Shown here piece after piece: positions 19,894 through 31,527 of a stretch of DNA of 64,000 nt. Source of the DNA: Piezodorus guildinii (taxonomy: Eukaryota; Arthropoda; Insecta; Hemiptera; Pentatomidae); contig CM041298.1 in the NCBI GenBank assembly GCA_023052935.1, positions 114,656,977 through 114,720,976 of the forward strand, written 5' to 3'. The notes below the pieces were generated by a model that saw only the letters and a list, made by a program, of their open reading frames with translations, was not told the origin of the DNA and did no database searches. The translations under genes were made by a program, and so were the position numbers. Within the stretch, counting starts at the first letter, position 1, and each line of letters starts with the position of its first letter.

Positions 19894-20555
19894 CGAATAT
19901 TTCATTTCTAAAATTAATAACCAATATCTACCGTCGATATTCGCTTAACTCTAAATCAAACTACAAAAAAGCACGCAGACAAATTAACATACGTGTCTAT
20001 GAAAGTAGAATCCTACTTGTGACCTATAATTAGAATGTAGCAAACCTGAATTAATGAACCCAACATTCGAGGTTCGAACGTCTCTAATTATCGGAAGGCC
20101 GGAATGCTCTCGCACGAAATACTAAATAATTCCCCTCGTGGCCTGTTGGAACCCCATACAGTTCTAAAAACAAGGAGGTATAAACGAAACGGAACGGGGA
20201 CTCAATGCAACAAATTGATTCTGAATTAATTATCACGTGTGAATTCGCCGCGCCCGTGGAACTCAAAGAGAAGCTCTGGATCCTTCTATAAAATGAATGG
20301 CTTGACACGAGAGCTTTTCACTTCCACGCCTCCAATAGTCCCAGGCGTTATTTCCCAGCAATTTCAACCATCAATTATCAAAGTCAATGGAGTAGAAATA
20401 TATAAGGCCTTTTCAGAGGAACAAGCGATGAATTAAATAGCGTCGCCTGAAATGTTTAAACAGTGTGGAGAGACAGAAAGAAAAGGATATAAAACATTTA
20501 TCATAAACCACCAGCTGTAATCCGCGGCTGGACCGATTAGTATACAATTTCGTAT
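19894..20555. other. Unclassified stretch, moderately GC-richer
   Basis: No similarity recognised. The open frame at 20239-20436 (65 codons) has no recognisable motif. Confidence 0.35.
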
Positions 20556-20578
20556 ATATATATATATATATATATACT

Positions 20579-22375
20579 TCAAAATTCTTAAAAAAATAAG
20601 AAAAGAGAGTATCTTAAAGGCAAAATAATAGAAATAGAAAAACACAGAAGCGAAAATAACGTAAGAGAGATGTACAAAGGTATAAACAAATTGCGTAAAA
20701 GATTTTAACCTCTATTGAATGGGGCCAAAGATGCGAATAACAACATAATTGCGGATCCGACTGAGATATTAAATAAATTTAAACAACACTTTGACGGCAT
20801 TCTAAATACGGAAAATTATAATCAATCTCCTCCCTCTGAGTACCAGAGCGCTGAACCATGGGTAGACGCACCGAGTAAAGAGGAAGTTGAAATGGCGATA
20901 GGAAAATTAAAACGGTATAAAGCTGCAGGAAATGATAATATCACGAGTGAATTAATCAAAGCGTGTGGAGAAACGGGTGTTTCCAAAGTACATGTTTTAG
21001 TTAAAAAGATCTGGGAAAATGAAAAAATACCCGAAGAATGGAAAGAATCAATACTTATTCCGATTCACAAAAAAGGACCGAGGACGGATTGTAACAACTA
21101 TCGTGGGATCTCTCTTCTCCCAGTATGCTATAAAATATTCTCGTCAATACTAACTAGCCGAATCACGGAATACGCTGAGGAAATTATTGGAGACTACCAA
21201 TGTGGTTTTAGGCGGAATCGCTCGACTATTGATCAAATATTTTCCTTACGTCAAATATTAGAGAAGAAGCTATGGAAATACAACGGTGTAGTCCATCAAC
21301 TTTATATAGATTTTAAAAAGGCTTATGATTCCATAGACCGTCAGAAGCTATATAACATCATGATTGAACAGGGGATACCTAAAAAGTTAGTAAACCTAGT
21401 AGAGATGTGTTTGTCGGAAACATTTCATAAAGTTAGAATCGGTCATAATTACTCCGAGAGATTTGAGGTGTGATCGGGTTTGAAACAGGGTGACTCCCTT
21501 TCACCTGTTTTGTTTAATATAGCCTTAGAATATGTGATAGAAAAGGTGATGTGTACCGAGAAAGGCTTAAATATGGATGACAAGATTCCGGTTTTGGGGT
21601 ATGCCGATGATTTGGTACGATTAGGTGAAGACACCGAAACTATAAAACTAAATACCAGTGTGTTAATACAAACCGGTAAACAAATAGGTCTCGAATTAAA
21701 TACCGATAAGACGAAATATATGATTAGTTGCAGAAATGGTGGCGATCTTGATGATATTAATATTTCAGGTCATACTTTTGAACACGTAGAGAAATTCAAG
21801 TATTTAGGTTCAATGATAACAAGAAAAAATGAAATCCAGGAAGAAATAAAGGTGAGAAATGCATGTTATTATTCAGTTGCTAAATTACTTAGCTCGCGGC
21901 TTCTGTCTAAAAACTTAAAGGTTAGAATTTATAAAACTATTATTCATCCGACGGTTCTTTACTGATGTGAACCGTGGCCGCTTACTTTGAAGGATGAACA
22001 ACGGGCTTAAGGTTTTCAAAAAAATAAAGTTCTGTGTAAAATATTTGGGGGAGTTTAGAAGGTTGCACAATGCGGAATTGCGGAGTTTGTACCATGTGAA
22101 TATAATTGAGCTGATAGCATCGCGGAGACCCGAATGGACGCGTAAAGTTGTTGGGCTTAGTGAGGATTCCGAGAAAGTAGGTATTCGCTGAACCGACTGG
22201 TAGGCTTCCGTAAGGTAGGCCGAAGCGTCGATGGGAGGATTGCGTTAAGGCTGATCTAGGGGGCGTGGGCTTGACGGTGAACATTGGACAAGTCTGTGTA
22301 CATGGAATATGGTGGTATCGGCATCGAACCTTCGGGTTCGCTAAGCCTATTATTATTATTATTATTATTATACAT
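20579..22375 (+). mobile_element. RTE-clade element, 5'-truncated
   Basis: It runs from the linker before the RT domain to a (TAT/ATT)n microsatellite tail at about 22350-22372, the usual RTE 3' end. A (TA)n tract (20555-20577) adjoins its truncated 5' side. A second, 135-bp copy of the same 3' end lies at 35503-35637 on the other strand. Confidence 0.85.
20604..22300 (+). pseudogene. RTE-type endonuclease-less ORF (reverse transcriptase)
   Basis: Reads YLKGKIIEIEKHRSENN, MYKGINKLRKRF, a TAA, then 20715-21473: PLLNGAKDANNNIIADPTE, YKAAGNDNITSELIKACG, NNYRGISLLPVCYKIFSSIL, QCGFRRNRSTIDQIF and DFKKAYDSIDR. A single TGA at 21471 separates it, in the same frame, from SGLKQGDSLSPVLFNIALEY, VLGYADDLVRL and KYLGSMITRKNEIQ (21474-21965). 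Another TGA interrupts LY-CEPW, and a shifted tail gives GRPKRRWEDCVKADL. The RT catalytic YADD is present. YRGISLLP, QCGFR and YADDLV are RTE/BovB hallmarks. The apurinic-type endonuclease is lost by truncation. The 21471 TGA could derive from CGA. Confidence 0.85.
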
Positions 22376-23277
22376 ATTTCATATCGCTAGGAGTTTCAGG
22401 TTTCCCTATACAATTTTTTTTTTTTTTTTTATATTTATTTTTTATTAAAAAAAATACCTACAATCCCAAATTTTTACCCTTCCTTTCCCCAACCTCTCAA
22501 TTTAAATTGTTTATCAATTTAAAAAATAAATTTAGAATTTTTGTATAAACATCATCTAAATAATTTAAATATTCCTATTGCAAAAATCTGGTGCTAGCAA
22601 ATCATGACTTTTATGTACGTTGTTAAAATCGATATGAGCTTTTTAAACTAAGAAAAAGTTTAAAGTTCATCTAAATAAAAAGTTAGTTCAGTTTCGCTTG
22701 AAATTTATTATTTAGATCAAACAATACAAACATATAAAATTGTTATGTATAGTAATAACCACTATTCGTAACTTTTCATTACCTTTACACAAATTTGTAT
22801 ATAAATAAAGCTTTCCAAAAGTATTTGTTAACGCAGATACGTAGTTAAGACATATGAAATACATTTAATTGATAAAATAAATGGCTGGCTTTATATTTAT
22901 TTTTGGTAGTCATCGTCTACAGCGTTCCATACCTTCTTTTATCATAAATTCCCATCCCGACAAACGGGATTTTACGGGATTACGTGATTCGTAAAATATA
23001 ATAAAATATAACAACGTTTGCCAGATTAGCTAATATATATATATACATACATGAAGATAGAAATGAAAACAAATTTAAACTTAAAACGTATTTATCTGCA
23101 CGCATTGTTGCCCAAATCGGTTTAGTGATCCCTGAGACAATAGAAAAATAAATAATGTTTGAATGCGGCTTGGCAAGATACCTTACAAAGGGAGGTGAGT
23201 AAGGAGTTCCGAAGTATGGTAGCACGGATGATAAAGGACTTCTCAAAGGAAGAAGTTCTATGAGAGAGCATATACAA
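22376..23277. other. AT-rich stretch, nothing recognised
   Basis: No gene or element supported. Confidence 0.35.
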
Positions 23278-23365
23278 AGGGTGCTACAAAAGTTTTGCGA
23301 TAGAGCTTTATTTATTTAATTTTCTCAAAGTAATTTCTACCAGACTCAATAGACTTCTTCCTTAT
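23278..23365 (-). pseudogene. Mariner-like transposase C-terminal tail and end
   Basis: The minus strand reads WYKDWVQIRKKSIESGRNYF then EKIK and a stop, the W-x-R/K...G-x-YFE arrangement that ends mariner transposases. It is followed by CAAAACTTTTGTAGCACCC, which looks like a mariner terminal repeat. No catalytic region was found upstream. Confidence 0.4.
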
Positions 23366-23888
23366 TTGAACCCAGTCCTTATACCAGCTCAGTCAAATTT
23401 CATCCATGAGTGAGGCTAGGAATTGCAATCCGGAGTCATTTTCAACCAGACGGATCCGGCCGGATCCAGGACGAATGACAAATCAGGATGATCTTCGCTT
23501 TTCAGTCCAAGCTGAACTGTTAACGAGTTATCCAACTATAATTGTAATCATTATAGGAAGTTTATAAAACACACAAACTTATATAATCAACTTTATTTTC
23601 AATGTTAGGATTAGACATCGAGCAAAAAATTAAAATCTAGTTAACTAGTATAATTTTAACAACAGTCTGCTATCTATGTTTATTTGCTGACAATAAAGCC
23701 GAAAATTGTTGTTGCTGAAAGGGCAATACAGGCTATGTTTGTATCTACGTTACAAGTCGATTGGCAGGTGACGCGATTAACACTTTGTTTTCTACGATAT
23801 TTTTTCAAAATCAAAATAGATTTTTGATAATGTATATTAAAGTAATTATTACTTAAATACTATTTGAAGATCAAATATTGTAAGAAGA
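23366..23888. other. Unclassified stretch
   Basis: Nothing recognised. Confidence 0.3.
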
Positions 23889-23889
23889 A

Positions 23890-25022
23890 TTTTTTTTTTA
23901 TTATTATTTTTTTTTTTTTTAACATCATTTATTGAAATTTACAACTGTACTTCAAGGTACAACAAGTAAATGTGACAAAAGTTAAATGGGTGATACAAAC
24001 TTGAAGAAGAACTACCCAATGGCAGCACTCCTGTAACTTTTCTACACTAGAAGGTCTCGAGGTCAACTTCTTTTCAGACGCCTCGGAGGATTGTCAGGAA
24101 TTGAGGAGGAAGAAAGTATTGAAACAAGAGGATTAGGGTGGGAATGGAGTTTGTCATGAAAGGAATGGTATCTAGATCGGGCCAAATCAGCAACATACGG
24201 AACGTTGAGGTCTTTATGGATAAGTTTGTTCGTGACAAAATAAGGAGCATTTAGGATTTTACGAAGGATTTTGGATTGTAGGGATTGGATACGGGAAGAA
24301 TTCGATGGTTTAGTAGAGCCCCAAAGCTCCACTCCGTAAGTCCATATCGGCCTTATGATAGTCATGTAGATGAGTCTTTTGTAGTTAAGTGGAAGATTAG
24401 AACGTTTGTCTAGTAAGTGTTGAAGAAGTCAAAAATGTCGTGCAGTTTCTTGTCGTTTCAGTCTTGTGTGAGGGTTCCAAGTAAGGCGTTTGTCAAGGTG
24501 CAGTCCTAGATATCGGATCTGTTCAACCGGAACAAGAGGAGTATTATTGAAGGAGACAGTAGGGCAGGATGTCATAGGTTTACGACGAAGGGTAAAGGTA
24601 ATTTGGTTGGATTTCTTGGCATTAATTTTAATTCTCCAGTTCTGACACCATACCTCAAGGTCTCTGAGGTGGGATTGGAGAGTTTGAGAGGCAATAGTTG
24701 GATCAGTATTGACTGATAACACACAAGTGTCATCAGCATAGGTAGAAAGGAAAGTGTTAGGATGGGAAGGGATATCAGCTGTATAAACTGTGTAAAGAAT
24801 GGGTCCTAGGATACTGCCTTGAGGAACACCAGCAAATTTACTAAAAATGAATGAATAGGAATTATTATGATTGACTTTGAAGGATCTGTCAGTGAGGTAG
24901 GACTGGATAATAAGGAAGTATGTTGGGGGGAGGAATTTGCGGAGCTTGTAAAGCAACCCTGGGTGCCAGACTCGGTCAAAGGCCTGTTCCACGTCGAGGA
25001 AGGCTCCCGTACAATACAAGAA
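23890..25022 (-). pseudogene. Jockey A copy covering RT core to 3' end
   Basis: The minus strand begins at YCTGAFLDVEQAFDRVWHPG (25019), then GVPQGSILGPILYTVYTADI, YADDTCVLSVN, CQNWRIKINAKKSNQ and RLKRQETARHF. A TGA at 24429 follows, then RLLQ...IIRPIWTYGVELWGSTK to PPRRLKRS. The sister copy at 9593-10178 has CGA where this copy has TGA, so the stop is a C-to-T change at a CpG. Apart from that stop the frame is almost open. A poly-T and 3' UTR reach about 23890. It is truncated upstream of palm motif A, so no endonuclease remains. Confidence 0.85.
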
Positions 25023-25827
25023 GAAGAATTTAAAAAGTTATACTTATAATTAATTATGTTACTCCTGTCCAGGCATGTTGTATATATCAACTGTACAAAC
25101 CTGTTATTCTTAAGGGACCCAGTCCCAGGATAAAAATTATTTTCTAAAAAAAATAAAATTATATAAACGAGTTATTCATTAACTATACAAATATATTCTC
25201 ATTTGTTTTCACGAAAAACATTATTTTCGAATATGTTCATGTTCAAAATTTCATATGCAAATGTGCCAATCTCTGCTGTTTAAAGAAGCCCATAGTATTT
25301 ACATACACCATCCACTAGATACATTTATTTACTTAATATAGTTAATAATTTACTCTAGTTCTTCCTGGATATTCTCCAAAAATAAGACTACTTATTTATT
25401 TATATTTCCCGTACTGCTTGTTCTTGAGGGAAGGTGATGAGAGAGCCGGACTGCTCGTAAATCAACTTGCTCCATGAATATTACATCAGGCGGGGCTGGG
25501 AGCTTTGAGAAATGACTTCTAGCGGACGAATCCTAACAGCCAGGGAGCTTAATATGGCTGGATGTATAATTGAAGCTTAGGGACGAAGCGAGGCGATTAC
25601 AATATTCAGCGGGACGACCCAACTGTTGTGTCCAGGTGAAACCCGAGGGACGGCCGGCTGGTATCATTCAATACGACATAAAGGGACTGCGGTATGTGTC
25701 GCATTTTACATATCGTATGCTAAGATCCTGCAGTTCATGATCGTACTAAACGATATTAGAATTCAAAAGATTTATCTATTACATTGTTTCCCAAAAAATA
25801 ATTTCGCGGAGCTTTCCATTCATTATG

Positions 25828-25828
<1 letters not shown>
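25023..25828. other. Unclassified stretch
   Basis: No gene supported. 25430-25720 is less AT-rich than the surroundings but shows no recognisable motif. Confidence 0.35.
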
Positions 25829-25895
<67 letters not shown>

Positions 25896-25924
25896 TAGAT
25901 ATATAGATAGAGAGAGAGAGAGAG
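25829..25924. repeat. (AT)n-(GATA)-(AG)n compound microsatellite
   Basis: About 32 AT units pass into ATAGATAGATA and then (AG)n. The tract ends exactly where R begins and replaces the usual R 5' hairpin. Confidence 0.9.
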
Positions 25925-26728
25925 AGATAGTTATTGCGATCATGAAAATTTTCGAATTCCAGTTTTTCGAACCAAGTCCCGCAAAAAGGTCTGTGTGTGT
26001 GGTAACTCCCGGGTGAAAACGGTAAGTCCTATGAAACTGAAATTTCATATTTAAGACAATTATACGCCCGAGACGTTACAAAACCTTTTTCATCAAAATC
26101 AGCTAACCAGGAGAGCCACTTTATACCATGCATTTTGCACCTTTTTTCGATTTTCTCGAAAACGGTTCCGACGATTTTGAATAAACTCTATCTATTGCTA
26201 TATCGATGCAAAATTTAATGGACTTTAATATTAAAATGGTCTGACAGGGCTTAAATGCTGATATTTTAAATTTTCTTTCTCTAAAGTACCTTTAATTTCG
26301 CAGATTTTATAAAAATAAATATATTATCTTGTTACCACTGATAAAAAACACATGAATATATAAGTTGAACGAATTCGATATCTAACTAAAGGAGAAAACT
26401 GAGAAAATATTTTTTTAATGCATTTTTTTTATTTTGAACGTAGCAACAGTAATATACACGTATAATATACCTTTGGAAAGGTAATGATTTAAGAAAAAAA
26501 TATTATCTCATACACAAGCTTTTAAAAGTTAACAGAGAGTGATGAAATGAAGATAAAACTAACTGATTATTTTAGATAATAATATAATAATTTTTTAATA
26601 AAACACATGTTTCTATATAAATTCAATTTAATTAATTCTGTAATAGTTTCACGTATTTTTATCTCTAACTGTATTTGTGAATTCTTTCATTGATTTTAAG
26701 TGAAAGTCGTGTGTTCGCACCAGATTTT
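25925..26728 (+). repeat. Repeat R, tandem copy 1
   Basis: Runs from TTATTGCGATCATGAAAATT to GAAAGTCGTGTGTTCGCACC then AGATTTTT, full at its 3' end. The next R copy starts immediately. Confidence 0.8.
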
Positions 26729-26952
26729 TTACTTTCGCTTACCTATACATGAAATATATAGAAAGGGAAAGTATTGCGATCATGAAAAATTTTTAATTCC
26801 AGTTTTCAAAGGGATTACACGTTTTAGGGTCCCCTGAGTACAAATAACCAAGTCCCGCAAAAAGGTCTGTGTGTCTGTTTGTCCCTCTGTGTGTGTTAAC
26901 TCTAGCTCAAAAACGAAATGTCGTACGGAAATCAAATTTCATATTTAAGACT
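26729..26952 (+). repeat. Repeat R, tandem copy 2 (5' part)
   Basis: Begins TACTTTCGCTTACCTATACA directly after the previous copy. It is cut at ATATTTAAGACT (26941-26952) by the Jockey A insertion and resumes at 30410. Confidence 0.8.
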
Positions 26953-27581
26953 GACAAAATGGGTCGTCTATCAAGAGCACACCTGTGGTGCAGCTTCCAA
27001 CAGGGTCCGAAGAGAAGCGACGACCATCGAGCTCAAAATCCAAGCCTACGTCCTATTCTCACGTGGCCACTAAACATGCACTCCAACCTCAATCGCCTCA
27101 GACCTCCTCATCACAGCCTCAGTCATCCCATCATCCGTCCCAGTCTTCCTATGGTCATCCACAATATACCCATCCACTACCTCAAAGACCTCATCCTCAA
27201 CCTCAAAGCCCCCATTCTCAATTCAAATTACCCAATAATGACCCAAAAAACGCATCCTTAAGGGTAAAGTTACACCACTTATCCCTCAGACTACCCCAAG
27301 GCTCCACCTTCATCCATATCAACAGTTCAGGATAGCCACTCACTAGAAAATCCTGTAAATGTAGAACCTAAACAACAATTTCAAAGAAGGGTTCAACTTT
27401 TACCCAGGCAGATGAACCCTCTTCCTGAAGAGACATCCTTCTACTCCCATTCCTACCAACATCCATCTGACATTACTCTTATCCTTTCATCTTTCCCTCA
27501 GGATCTCCAAAACACCATTAATCCGCTTATTACTCTCCTTACAAGACTCCTTTCTACAATTCCCTTCACTATCCCAAGATG
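26953..27581 (+). pseudogene. Jockey A ORF1 (gag-like), C-terminal part
   Basis: A proline/glutamine-rich stretch (HALQPQSPQTSSSQPQSS, HPQYTHPLPQRPHPQPQSPH) parallels the ORF1 C-terminal half at 62667-63320. Frames are disrupted. The final residues end at a TGA overlapping the ORF2 start as ATGA at 27579-27582. No intact zinc knuckle remains. Confidence 0.7.
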
Positions 27582-30265
27582 AGTAAGAAGACCCTGGCTA
27601 TCCTATTATGGAACGCTAACGGACTGACTAACCACCGGGACGAGCTTGACTTATTTATTCACGACAATAATATAGACATTGCCCTCATCACTGAAACCCA
27701 TTTCACACTTCATTCACACTTTTACATACGTGACTACATCACTTACATATCAGATCATCCTGACAAAACATCCCACGCTGGCTCTTGTACCCTTATTCAC
27801 AATTCCTTAACTCACTCCCTGATTCCTTCTACTCCAACTGACGCTATCCAATCTACTTCTATTACCTTATCCTGCCGTCCATTTAACATAACTATCTCAG
27901 CTGTATATTGCCCTCCTGGCAATTCCCTCTCCTCTAATCAACTTGATTCCTTATTTTAGTCCTTTGGTCCGCGCTTCATTGCTGGGGAGATTACAACGCC
28001 AAAGATCAACGGTGGGGGTGCCGAACATCCAACACTAGTGGCAGGATTCTCTCCCAAATCACCACTTCCAACAGCTATTCCGTCTTATCACCCAAAGATC
28101 CTACATACTGGCCTACTTCTATAAAAAAGCGCCCTGATATTCTTGACATATTCGTCACATCCAAATTCCCACCTTTCAATCTACAATAACATCCTTAGAA
28201 AACCTCTCCTCAGACCATAGCCCAGTTCTGCTTCTCCTGCACTCAAACCCTATTCCTAAATCCTTCCCTCCTTCATTATTACAGAACATGTTGGTTGGGA
28301 CAACTTTCGCTCTGATCTAGAAAACGAACTCGACTTAAAGATTCACTAAAAACAGAACAACAAATTAACTCTGCAATCGAAAAACTAACAAGAACAATAG
28401 GTATTGCACTTAACAACAACTCATCTCATCCCAAAAATAATTATTCCCGCGACACTAACTTACCACATCACATCCGAAAATTATTAGCAGAGAAACGGCG
28501 AGCAAGGGCTAAATGGCATAGGTCCAGATACCCGTCCGACAAAGCATACTATACTCATCTAACTAACAAACTCAAAACAGAAATTAAAAAATTCAAAATA
28601 CAAACTTTTCAGAACTTCACAGAAAACCTAAGACCTACTGACAAATCTTTATGGACAATTACCAAAAATCTGCTCAAGTTTAAAACCTTGAATCACCCAC
28701 TCCTTACCGAATCTTCTACCTGGTCTCGATCAGATGGAGAAAAAACTCAAATATTTGGTGAACATCTTTAAAAATTTTTAATCCACATCCTGAAATCCTC
28801 AATCCAACCCATATTGACCATATTGAAGCAGAACTAGCTATTCCACTCCAAATGTCCCCTCCTCCTAAAGCCTTTCATCCTTCTGAAATAATTTACATTA
28901 TCCACCAATTACGTATTAAAAAAGCTCCTGGTCATGATCTCATCACATCCTACATCCTGAAACGCTTACCTCGAAAAGCAATCCTCTACCTCACTTACAT
29001 ATTCAATGCTACACTCCGAACCACCTATTTCCCTGAACCTTAGAAACTGTCTATAATTAAAATGATCCCAAAACCTCAAAAGCCTCCTGAACATCCATCC
29101 TCATACCGTCTGATTTCCCTTTGCCCATCATGGGCAAGATCCTAGAAAAACTCATTTTGAAATGCCTTTACCCGATCCTAGAAATGAACCACATAATTCC
29201 TGACCACCAGTTTGGATTTCGGACATCCCACTCTACAATTCAGCAATGCCACCGTGTGGTGGATGTTATATCCTCCACATTGGAGCGCGGAATGTATTGC
29301 ACGGGTGCTTTTCTCGAAGTGGAACACGCATTCGACCGAGTCTGGCACCCAGGACTCCTTTATAAACTCCGTCAATTCCTTCCCGCAACATACTACTTGA
29401 TAATCCGTTCCTACCTCACTAATAGAACCTTCAAAGTAAATCATAACCTTTCCTACTCTTCCATATTTTCTCAGTCTGCAGGTGTACCTCAGGGTAGTAT
29501 CTTAGGTCCCATCCTTTATACGGTATATACAGCTGATATTCCACTCCATCCAGCCACTGTCCTCACAACTTATGCGGATGACACTTGTGTGTTATCTGTA
29601 CATAATGATCCATCCGCTGCACCCCGAACCCTTCAGTCTCACATCACAGCCACTGAGGAATGGTGTCAGAACTGGAGGATTAAAATAAATCCTAACAAAT
29701 CCCACCAAATTACCTTTACCCTTCGTCGCAAACCGATGACTTCCTGCCCCACTGTATCCTTTAATAATACCCCACTCATACCTGTTGAACAAATCCGTTA
29801 CCTATGACTCCATCTTGACAAACGTCTTACATGGAATCCCCATACGCGACTTAAACGACAAGAAACTGCCCGTAGATACCGATTACTACAACACTTACTA
29901 GACAAACGTTCAAAACTTCCAATTAATTACAAAAAGCTCATTTCTGTTACCATCATCAGACCCATCTGGACATATGGAATAGAGCTTTGGGGCTCTACTA
30001 AACCATCTAATTCCTCTCGTACTCAATCCTTAAATCCAAAATCCTTCGCAAAATCCTAAATGCTCCTTTTTTCGTTACGAATAAAATCATCCATAATGAC
30101 CTAAATATCCCATTTGTCGCAGAACTAGCCCGAAACAGATACGCCTCTTTTCATTCCAAACTCCCAACCCACACGAATCCTCTTGCACGCAACTTATCAT
30201 TCCCATCTATTCCTGACAACCCTCCGAGGCGATTGAAAAGACGATGGCCTCGAGACCTACTTTAA
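27579..30265 (+). pseudogene. Jockey A ORF2 (endonuclease-RT), degenerate
   Basis: Starts MSKKTLAILLWNANGLTNHR with the endonuclease motifs ITETHF and SAVYCPPGN, then a TAG after NQLDSLF (27957) and a deletion across the GGDYNAK site. It continues through LRIKKAPGHDLITSYILKRL, FGFRTSHSTIQQCHRVVD, GAFLEVEHAFDRVWHPGLLY and AGVPQGSILGPILYTVYTAD. YADDTCVLSVH (about 29571) and PVEQIRYL follow, with several further stops (for example 29043, 29807) down to PPRRLKRRWPRDLL. The RT palm residues survive but the protein is unreadable as a whole. It aligns colinearly with the intact 898-residue ORF2 at 59974-62670. Confidence 0.85.
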
Positions 30266-30409
30266 TTAAATTGACTTTGAAGTGCTATCACTGGGTAGTT
30301 TCTTCACAAGACATTATCACGCTCATAAGTGTCAATTAGCCCATTTACTTGTTGTATTTATTGTATGTACAGTTGTAAATATCAATAAAATATTGAGAAA
30401 AAAATATAT

Positions 30410-30800
30410 ATATTTAAGACTACTTTACGCCCGAGATGTTCCAGCAAATTTTTCACTAAAATCGGCTGACCTTAAGTCCTACTTTATCCCATGCGTTTAG
30501 CACATTTTCACGATTTTCTCAAAAACGGTGCAAACGATTTTTATTAAACTCGCTGCATCGATGTAAAATTTAATGATTTTTAATATTATGTAGGTTTTAT
30601 TTTGATTAAAATAGTCTGCTGAGGCTCAAATGCAGATATTTTAAATTGTCTTCCCCTAAAGTACCTTTAATTTTGTATATTCTATAAAAATAACAATATC
30701 ATCTTATTACCATTGATAAAAAACAGGTAAATATATAAGTTGAACGATTTCGATATCCAACTAAAGGAGAAAATAGAAAAATATTTTTTTAATGCAATTG
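30410..30800 (+). repeat. Repeat R, tandem copy 2 continued
   Basis: ATATTTAAGACTACTTTACG, TTCTCAAAAACGG and AACGATTTCGATATCCAACT follow R order after the Jockey target duplication. Confidence 0.75.
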
Positions 30801-30864
30801 TTTCACCGCATGGCCACTGGATGGTTGTGTCATCGCCGAACGCTCCAGTCGTTTCATCCTGATT

Positions 30865-31090
30865 GAAATAGTCTGACAGGGCTTAAATGGCGATATTTCA
30901 AAATTTCTTCCTTTAAAATGCCTTTAATTTATTAGTGTTTATGAAATACACCGATGATATATCTGATTATTAAATCTAAAAACAGGTAAAGATATAAGTT
31001 GATCTAAATTCGATAACCAACTATAAGATATAACTTCAAAAATATTTTTTTAATGAAATTTTTTGTTTTTTAACTTAAGAACAGTAATAT
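30865..31090 (+). repeat. Repeat R fragment interrupted by the CR1-like element
   Basis: A second pass of ATAGTCTGACAGGGCTTAAA shows this is a different R piece, joined after about 65 bp of other DNA. It ends at CAGTAATA where the CR1-like tail begins, and R continues at 35377. Confidence 0.65.
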
Positions 31091-31527
31091 AATAATAATA
31101 ATAATAATAAATTCTTTATTTATTCTGGGACATGTCCCTTTAGAATTATATTACAAATTTTACATAAAGAAACTTTAGTGTCTTAGAGTATAATAAAACA
31201 AGCAAAATAATAAAAATAAAGACAAATATAAACTATTATAATAAATTGAAAGATACCTTCTGATAATAATAACAAAACTATAAAAAAATAAAATAAAGAG
31301 AAAATGTCCACACACACACACTATATATATATATTACATACACACACATACACATATCTGTATACATATATAAATCCGAAATACAAATTTTAATTAAAAG
31401 AACTTTACAATATTGGTGGAATATTGATGAAATAATACAGTAAATGTTCAAATACAACACAAATAAAATATTATATTCAAATTATCGTTTCTATGTTTTT
31501 TACTGCTTTTTATTGAGATTTTCGAAT

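Larger units (their letters stand above)
26953..30409 (+). mobile_element. Jockey A copy, 3.46 kb, 5'-truncated in ORF1
   Basis: Flanked by 12-bp direct repeats ATATTTAAGACT (26941-26952 and 30410-30421) inside R. It contains the end of ORF1, a degenerate but complete-length ORF2, a 3' UTR with the CACTGGGTAGTTTCTTCACA block and a short A-rich end. Truncation falls at the third zinc knuckle of ORF1. Confidence 0.9.

Noticed and set aside
20239..20436. Small host gene
   Set aside because: The 65-codon frame has no motif, no splice context and no repeat support; only chance openness can be claimed.
22340..22375. Isolated (ATT)n microsatellite
   Set aside because: It is the RTE tail, also present at the 35.5-kb copy.
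25779..26048. Open frames over the (AT)n tract at 25.8 kb
   Set aside because: Microsatellite artefacts with no protein motif.
26869..27261. 130-codon frame resembling a novel Pro/His-rich protein
   Set aside because: It starts in repeat R and continues in an out-of-frame reading of Jockey ORF1.
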